Source of the DNA: Ruminococcus flavefaciens
Lineage (GTDB): Bacteria > Bacillota_A > Clostridia > Oscillospirales > Ruminococcaceae
Assembly (NCBI GenBank): GCA_004556875.1
Contig: SFFP01000056.1
Coordinates: 1-9,610 of the forward strand
Reading direction: 5' to 3'
Length of the DNA: 9,610 nucleotides
This document shows positions 6,274-9,610 of this stretch, piece by piece (position 1 is the first letter of the stretch; every line of letters begins with the position of its first letter). A program made the translations under genes and the position numbers. Below the pieces are notes generated by a model, which was given only the letters and a program-made list of their open reading frames with translations, did not search any database and had not been told where the DNA came from.

Positions 6274-6284
6274 ATTATTCCCCC

Positions 6285-7097
6285 TTATTTCAGTTTTAAC
6301 GGACTGTCTGAAAAATAGACCTCTTTACGATCCTTTGGAACAAATTTTTTATAAACAGCCTCTGTACGCACAATAGGCTTTACAGAAAGCTCAGGCATTT
6401 CTCCGATATCATCGGTATCAGCTGACTGCGGCTTTGAAAAGTCGGATATCCCCTGCTGCTGACTGCCGCCGTTAAGGTTGCTGACATCATGCGTATTTCT
6501 CTCATTTTTCAGCTTTTCCCTCATAAGCTGATCGAAATGTCTTTTTGAAAAGCCATTTGGATTTTTCTTTTTCTGATCCTCATAATCAGCAAGGATAGTG
6601 CTGAAAATAGGAAATCCTTCCGTTTTTTCAAGCTGTTTGAAGTCCTTATAGGCTGTCAGCGAAAGAAAGCTTACACACATACCGATAAAGCCCAATAGTC
6701 CGGTTATCATATCAAACATCGAAAAGATATTAAAAAGTGATGATACGAACATAAGCAGATACAAAACAAAGGTTATGACCGTGAATTGCTTTTGCTTTGA
6801 ACAGCCGAGGGCAGATATAAAACAGAACACCAGACACATTATGAACTGAGTCAGGCTGAAACCAAAACTCATATTGAACGCCTGATTATCTTCCATTGTA
6901 AATATCATAGGTATCCAGCCTACAACATTGAGCGGCACCCGCATCATGGAAAGCAATCCCATTATCAGCGACGCACCGATAGTATAATAAAAAGTCTTAT
7001 AGCTTATCTTATTTATTTCATCGAGCCTTCCGCGGCACACAGGGTAGTGAGCATGATTAGGCTTTTCAGCAAGTTCAGGATTTTTTTTGAATTCCAT
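6285..7097 (-). CDS. Unknown four-helix membrane protein with a long polar tail
   Basis: I do not recognise this 270-residue protein. A polar N-terminus (1-33) is followed by hydrophobic stretches at about 36-68 (probably two helices or a hairpin), 75-97, 104-126 and 129-149. A charged cytosolic-looking tail of about 120 residues follows (150-270). The tail begins KDFKQLEKTEGFP, includes a charged segment (MREKLKNERN, 192-201) and a Gln/Ser/Asp-rich low-complexity stretch (203-232), and ends KLK. No catalytic motif is seen. GGAG stands 7 bases before the ATG at 7097, and a clear promoter lies 30 bp upstream. It heads the transcription unit that continues with comM 11 bp downstream, but being first in line with comM and rodA says little about its job. 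It is probably a lineage-specific protein. Confidence 0.75.
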   Translation of the reverse strand: MEFKKNPELAEKPNHAHYPVCRGRLDEINKISYKTFYYTIGASLIMGLLSMMRVPLNVVGWIPMIFTMEDNQAFNMSFGFSLTQFIMCLVFCFISALGCSKQKQFTVITFVLYLLMFVSSLFNIFSMFDMITGLLGFIGMCVSFLSLTAYKDFKQLEKTEGFPIFSTILADYEDQKKKNPNGFSKRHFDQLMREKLKNERNTHDVSNLNGGSQQQGISDFSKPQSADTDDIGEMPELSVKPIVRTEAVYKKFVPKDRKEVYFSDSPLKLK

Positions 7098-7127
7098 AAT
7101 CTTTCTCCAAAAAATATAATCTGTTTT

Positions 7128-7156
7128 ATTATAACATACATTTACAGAAATAGCAA
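7128..7156 (-). promoter_or_regulatory. Promoter of the membrane protein-comM unit
   Basis: On the minus strand TTGCTA (complement of 7151-7156) and TATAAT (complement of 7128-7133) are 17 bp apart. The promoter lies in the left copy of a tandem duplication. In the right copy the same boxes read CTGCTA and TATAAG, so only the left copy keeps a good promoter. Confidence 0.75.
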
Positions 7157-7303
7157 CAGACGCGGCGCAATATCTGCCGTTTTTTTATCTTCATCGCGAA
7201 AAGGGGGGCGCAGGCTCTGCGCTTATAACATACATTTACAGAAATAGCAGCAGACGCGGCGCAATATCTGCCGTTTTTTATCTTCAGCGCGAAAAGAGGG
7301 GCG
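7129..7303. repeat. Tandem 82-bp duplication in the yabR-membrane protein gap
   Basis: Copy 1 is 7129-7210 and copy 2 is 7223-7303. They differ by three substitutions (7156/7250, 7194/7287, 7204/7297) and one T in the T run after CTGCCG, so identity is about 95%. The 12 bp between them, with the flanking base pairs, form the palindrome GCGCAG-GCT-CTGCGC (7208-7222). The repeat carries no reading frame that looks real. The low divergence suggests a recent duplication or a dispersed element inserted twice. Confidence 0.9.
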
Positions 7304-7324
7304 GAAATTTTTTCAGCATCCTGC

Positions 7325-7350
7325 AAAAAAAGCCGCCCTTTCGGACGGCT
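7325..7350 (-). terminator. Terminator of the yabP-yabQ-divIC-yabR unit
   Basis: On the minus strand AGCCGTCC pairs with GGGCGGCT (7331-7350, one G-U pair) around a GAAA tetraloop, followed by seven T (complement of 7325-7331). It lies 5 bp past the yabR stop. Confidence 0.94.
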
Positions 7351-7355
7351 CTGTA

Positions 7356-7874
7356 TTACTTTCTTCTTGTACCATTCTTTCTGTCGGTACTGCGCTTGAG
7401 ATCGCACATACGCTCTTCACTTGTCTGTTTAAAGCGTGACATCATGTCCTCAAAAGTCATTTCGGAAGGCGGAGTCTGCTTTTTAGGCTCCCAGATCACA
7501 GGCTTGCTGCGCTGATTTCTATCGCCTCTGTCACCGCCTCTGTCGCCCTTGTCAAAGCTGCGGTCACCCTTATCGCCGCCCTTATCGAACTTTCCCTGTC
7601 CTTTGTCAAAACGGCGCTGACGCTGCTGAGCATCTCCGTTTTCAGAAGCTTTCTTTATCGAAAGGCTTACCTTTCCTGCTTCGTTGATGCCTATTACCTT
7701 GACCTTGACTTCCTGCTCCTCAGTCAGATGTTCTCTGATATCACTGACGTATGTATTGGCGATTTCGGAAATATGCACCATACCGGTACCGCCGCCCTCG
7801 ATATCAACGAAAGCTCCGTACTGAGTGATGCCCTTGACCTTGCCATTATAGATCTTACCAATTTCCAGCTGCAT
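7356..7874 (-). CDS. yabR: S1 RNA-binding domain protein, YabR family
   Basis: A 172-residue protein. A single S1 (OB-fold) RNA-binding domain covers about 1-76: GKIYNGKVKGITQYGAFVDI, then GMVHISEI at 31-38 and GKVSLSIKKA at 67-76, the usual S1 landmarks. A low-complexity linker at 84-121 repeats FDKG three times (89, 96, 107) and is rich in Arg, Asp and Gly, like an RNA-binding tail. The C-terminus (138-162, with TFEDMMSRFKQTSEERM) resembles the conserved tail of clostridial YabR-like proteins. Family members related to polyribonucleotide phosphorylase S1 domains and to GSP13/CvfD bind RNA or ribosomes; the exact role here is not known. Its position after divIC matches the Bacillus yabP-yabQ-divIC-yabR order, which supports the name. 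AAAGGAG is 12 bases from the ATG, a long spacing, but there is no better in-frame start. Confidence 0.87.
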   Translation of the reverse strand: MQLEIGKIYNGKVKGITQYGAFVDIEGGGTGMVHISEIANTYVSDIREHLTEEQEVKVKVIGINEAGKVSLSIKKASENGDAQQRQRRFDKGQGKFDKGGDKGDRSFDKGDRGGDRGDRNQRSKPVIWEPKKQTPPSEMTFEDMMSRFKQTSEERMCDLKRSTDRKNGTRRK

Positions 7875-7920
7875 ATTTATTTATAACTCCTTTATTATGG
7901 ACCTGTCTCTGCAAGCCCGA

Positions 7921-8223
7921 TTAATCCCTTGTAGTGTCGTAGAATCTGCGCTCATCCGGATAAGCGTAGTCTCTTTCTTCCAATGCGACCTTTTCCATAT
8001 ACTCATTGAGGTCATCACTGTCAAGGACACGCTGCAGCTCGGCATTCTCATTCTCATACGCATCTATTTTAGTCTGTATCACCTTCATCTGCTCCTCTTT
8101 TTCTGCGCAGTCCTTCTGTGTAGCCGCGATAAGAACGCCGCAGCCGATGACAACTGCAACTGCTGCAAGCTTCACAAGTCCGCGGTTGAACAGACCCTTT
8201 TTCTTTTCTTTTTCATGCCTCAT
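7921..8223 (-). CDS. divIC: Septum formation initiator, DivIC/FtsB family
   Basis: A 100-residue bitopic membrane protein. The short basic cytosolic N-terminus (MRHEKEKKKG) is followed by one transmembrane helix at about 17-35, a coiled coil at about 41-69 and a C-terminal segment YMEKVALEERDYAYPDERR (75-93), which is the family's typical end. DivIC partners FtsL and DivIB at the division septum and, in Gram-positive bacteria, is required for vegetative and sporulation septation. I chose the ATG at 8223 because it forms an ATGA overlap with the yabQ stop, a translational-coupling arrangement also used at the yabP/yabQ junction. A TTG at 8235 would add four residues but has no ribosome binding site. 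The 46-bp gap to yabR contains no terminator, so the two are probably cotranscribed. Confidence 0.88.
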   Translation of the reverse strand: MRHEKEKKKGLFNRGLVKLAAVAVVIGCGVLIAATQKDCAEKEEQMKVIQTKIDAYENENAELQRVLDSDDLNEYMEKVALEERDYAYPDERRFYDTTRD

Positions 8224-8759
8224 TTTCTTCGACAACGTTTTTCACGTTCTTTCTCTTTCGTATTTTCCATTTTATTATACAACAGATACAGTCTGTTTAG
8301 CAATACAATTTTTATTTTTTTAATATGTTTAACTATATTTTTGGAATTTCTTACAAATTTAACAGTTGCTTTTTTACGTAATAATATAAATACAGGTTTG
8401 ACAGGTCTGAAAGCAATGGAGAAAAGCTTTCCAATAAGCCCAAAAAGCTTTCGGAGAGTTCTCATGACAACGCTTCCCACCGTCACTGTATAAAGCACAG
8501 CTCCCACAGCATTTCCGATAACGAAATACAGCCTCATTTCGCTTCTTGCGGCAGCTTCCGAAAAAGCCGTCAGGGCAATGGCATAAAGTCCGAGAAAGCC
8601 GATATCCTCCAAAGCTGTGAGAACGCCGTTATGGGGGGCTATAATTCTGAAAACTCTCAGCACATCATATGCCGCTCCGACTACTGCTCCCATAAGGCAG
8701 GAAAGCCCGAAAAGCCGCAGTTCTTCATTTACGGTAAAAAAAGTCTCGGGCATATTCAT
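8220..8759 (-). CDS. yabQ: Spore cortex biosynthesis protein YabQ
   Basis: A 179-residue membrane protein of the YabQ family, which is needed for assembly of the spore cortex peptidoglycan and is made in the mother cell in Bacillus. Family landmarks are the N-terminal hydrophobic segment, YDVLRVFR (31-38), EDIGF (51-55) after a short loop, and two further hydrophobic segments to about 100. The C-terminal third (101-179) is strongly basic, ending REKRCRRK, longer and more charged than the membrane part needs. The ATG at 8759 overlaps the yabP stop as ATGA; GGAAG lies 9 bases upstream. A second ATG two codons on is possible. It also overlaps divIC at its end, so yabP, yabQ and divIC are tightly coupled in translation. 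Confidence 0.9.
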   Translation of the reverse strand: MNMPETFFTVNEELRLFGLSCLMGAVVGAAYDVLRVFRIIAPHNGVLTALEDIGFLGLYAIALTAFSEAAARSEMRLYFVIGNAVGAVLYTVTVGSVVMRTLRKLFGLIGKLFSIAFRPVKPVFILLRKKATVKFVRNSKNIVKHIKKIKIVLLNRLYLLYNKMENTKEKEREKRCRRK

Positions 8760-9034
8760 CTGAACAGTCTTCCAAGAGCCGAAATAGGACCTTTTTTGTC
8801 CTTATCTCCGTAGATTATCGCCCATATATCGCCTGTTATGGTCATATCGCCTGTCTCAACGCTCATAGAGTCGATATGAAGCTCTCGCCCCTGTATGGTA
8901 AGCTCGCCCAGCTGAGTGTAAAGGCTTATCTCCTTTTCGTCAAAGCTGTCAACATCGGTTATTCCCGAAATACTGAGATTTTTGCGGTTTTCGAGAATGA
9001 TGTTCTGATTTTGTTTAACGGTCTTGTCCTGCAT
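8756..9034 (-). CDS. yabP: Sporulation protein YabP
   Basis: A 92-residue protein of the YabP/YqfC family, required for spore formation and acting on the outer forespore side with YabQ. The whole sequence fits the family: ENRKNLSISGI near the start, DVDSFDE, the central beta-rich LGELTIQG and ELHIDSMSVETGDMTITG, and an IWAIIYG end. Two ATG codons compete. GGAGG abuts the ATG at 9040 with no room for the ribosome but stands 7 bases from the ATG at 9034, so I use 9034. No clear terminator separates it from the gene upstream, and no convincing sigma-E promoter was found in the 64-bp gap, though CATATAAAA on the minus strand near 9083-9091 is loosely -10-like. In Bacillus the gene before yabP encodes a small S4-domain protein (YabO); here the next gene is different. 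Confidence 0.9.
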   Translation of the reverse strand: MQDKTVKQNQNIILENRKNLSISGITDVDSFDEKEISLYTQLGELTIQGRELHIDSMSVETGDMTITGDIWAIIYGDKDKKGPISALGRLFR

Positions 9035-9098
9035 GGTCATACCTCCGAAATACTTGATACTACAAATATATTCGGCGGCAGACTTTTATATGCAGATA

Positions 9099-9610
9099 TC
9101 AATAATTACTGATAACGCTCTTGCATATCTCGTAAAGCTCGTCATAGCTTTTTGGGTCTTCTACAGACTGAGTCTTTAGATTTTCCTGCTCAGTATCTTT
9201 GTATATTATGCTTTCGTGAGGAAATGTTACACTATTGACCTCTGTATTAGGATTCATGATAACAGTATAAATGACCACACCGTCCTGAAGGACAGCAAAC
9301 CATTCAATTCCTGTTATTATTGACATATAATTCTTTGTCTTCTGTTTGAATACTTCCACATCAAAATCATTGGGAACATTATAGTTCATGCTGTCATCTG
9401 AGCTTACAATGAATGGCTTAGCATCATAATTTAAAAGGTCTTCCTCGTCCATATCACAAAGTGCAGAATTGCACGCTTTGAAAAGAGACTTGACTTGTTC
9501 CTGAGCATAATTTCTCCTGATATCAGAACCATATGGTACGAGCACCTTCCAGCCTCCGTCGTTAATACGATAAACTATGATATCTCCCTGTGAAGTCTCC
9601 CCTTCACCGT
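9099..9610 (-). CDS. Unrecognised protein, C-terminal 169 residues (5' end off the window)
   Basis: The frame is open from the right edge to a TAA at 9099, giving at least 169 residues with the N-terminus missing. A GTG at 9545 looks like a start but is probably internal: the frame continues upstream through GDIIVYRINDGGWKVLVPYG without a stop, and the peptide reads smoothly across it. The visible part is acidic and has no membrane helix or known motif. It has predicted beta-rich stretches (GIEWFAVLQDGVVIYTVIMN) and ends LYEICKSVISNY. I do not recognise a family. The 64-bp gap to yabP has no terminator, so it could be cotranscribed with the sporulation genes, but there is no evidence that it takes part in them. 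Confidence 0.7.
   Translation of the reverse strand, partial: GEGETSQGDIIVYRINDGGWKVLVPYGSDIRRNYAQEQVKSLFKACNSALCDMDEEDLLNYDAKPFIVSSDDSMNYNVPNDFDVEVFKQKTKNYMSIITGIEWFAVLQDGVVIYTVIMNPNTEVNSVTFPHESIIYKDTEQENLKTQSVEDPKSYDELYEICKSVISNY

Noticed and set aside
7129..7407. Minus-strand frame of 92 residues across the tandem repeat
   Set aside because: It runs from inside yabR through its terminator and the duplicated noncoding DNA. The two repeat copies fall in different frames because of the one-T difference, and it has no ribosome binding site.
7500..7620. Repetitive stretch in yabR as a DNA repeat or CRISPR-like array
   Set aside because: The units are short and imperfect and encode an Arg/Asp/Gly/Lys-rich protein linker (FDKG, DRGD) in frame; there are no spacers or palindromic repeats.
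7897..8493. Plus-strand frame of 198 residues
   Set aside because: It is antisense to divIC and yabQ, which are both recognised families with coupled starts. Its hydrophobic look comes from reading Lys- and Glu-rich codons backwards.

Overview
The window looks like a piece of a Firmicutes (Clostridia) chromosome, most likely Ruminococcus or a close relative in the Oscillospiraceae. The reasons are the spore genes yabP and yabQ next to divIC and an S1-domain gene (an order shared by spore-forming Firmicutes), a secreted protein with a dockerin-like calcium-binding module and Thr-rich linkers (typical of cellulolytic ruminococci), moderate G+C, and strong AGGAG-type ribosome binding sites. All twelve supported genes lie on the minus strand, so the window reads from right to left.

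Right to left: (1) 9610-9099 is the C-terminal part of an unrecognised gene that enters from the right edge. (2) 9034-7356 is yabP-yabQ-divIC-yabR, with two ATGA stop/start overlaps and a terminator at 7325-7350. (3) 7303-7129 is an intergenic tandem duplication of about 82 bp; its left copy supplies the promoter of the next unit. (4) 7097-3525 is an unknown four-helix membrane protein, a ComM/YifB AAA+ ATPase and a RodA-type SEDS protein, ending in a terminator at 3484-3517. (5) 3472-1119 is a three-gene unit with its own near-consensus promoter and terminator: a small lipoprotein, a secreted dockerin protein and a radical SAM/SPASM enzyme. (6) 1095-176 is a single amidohydrolase gene with a perfect consensus promoter and a strong terminator. 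(7) 1-175 is noncoding.

The most interesting part is unit 5. Both exported proteins carry the short motif [A/V]-Y-G-P-[P/A], three times in the lipoprotein and four times in the dockerin protein. They also share a 16-residue repeat that ends in VYGPP. The radical SAM/SPASM gene starts one base after the dockerin gene stops. X-Y-G is the kind of site cut by PlpX-type spliceases, radical SAM enzymes that excise a tyramine unit from a ribosomal peptide and leave an alpha-keto-beta-amino residue. I infer a multi-site radical SAM protein-modification system whose substrates are a surface lipoprotein and a dockerin-bearing secreted protein. The motifs, repeats and operon are seen directly; the chemistry is inference.
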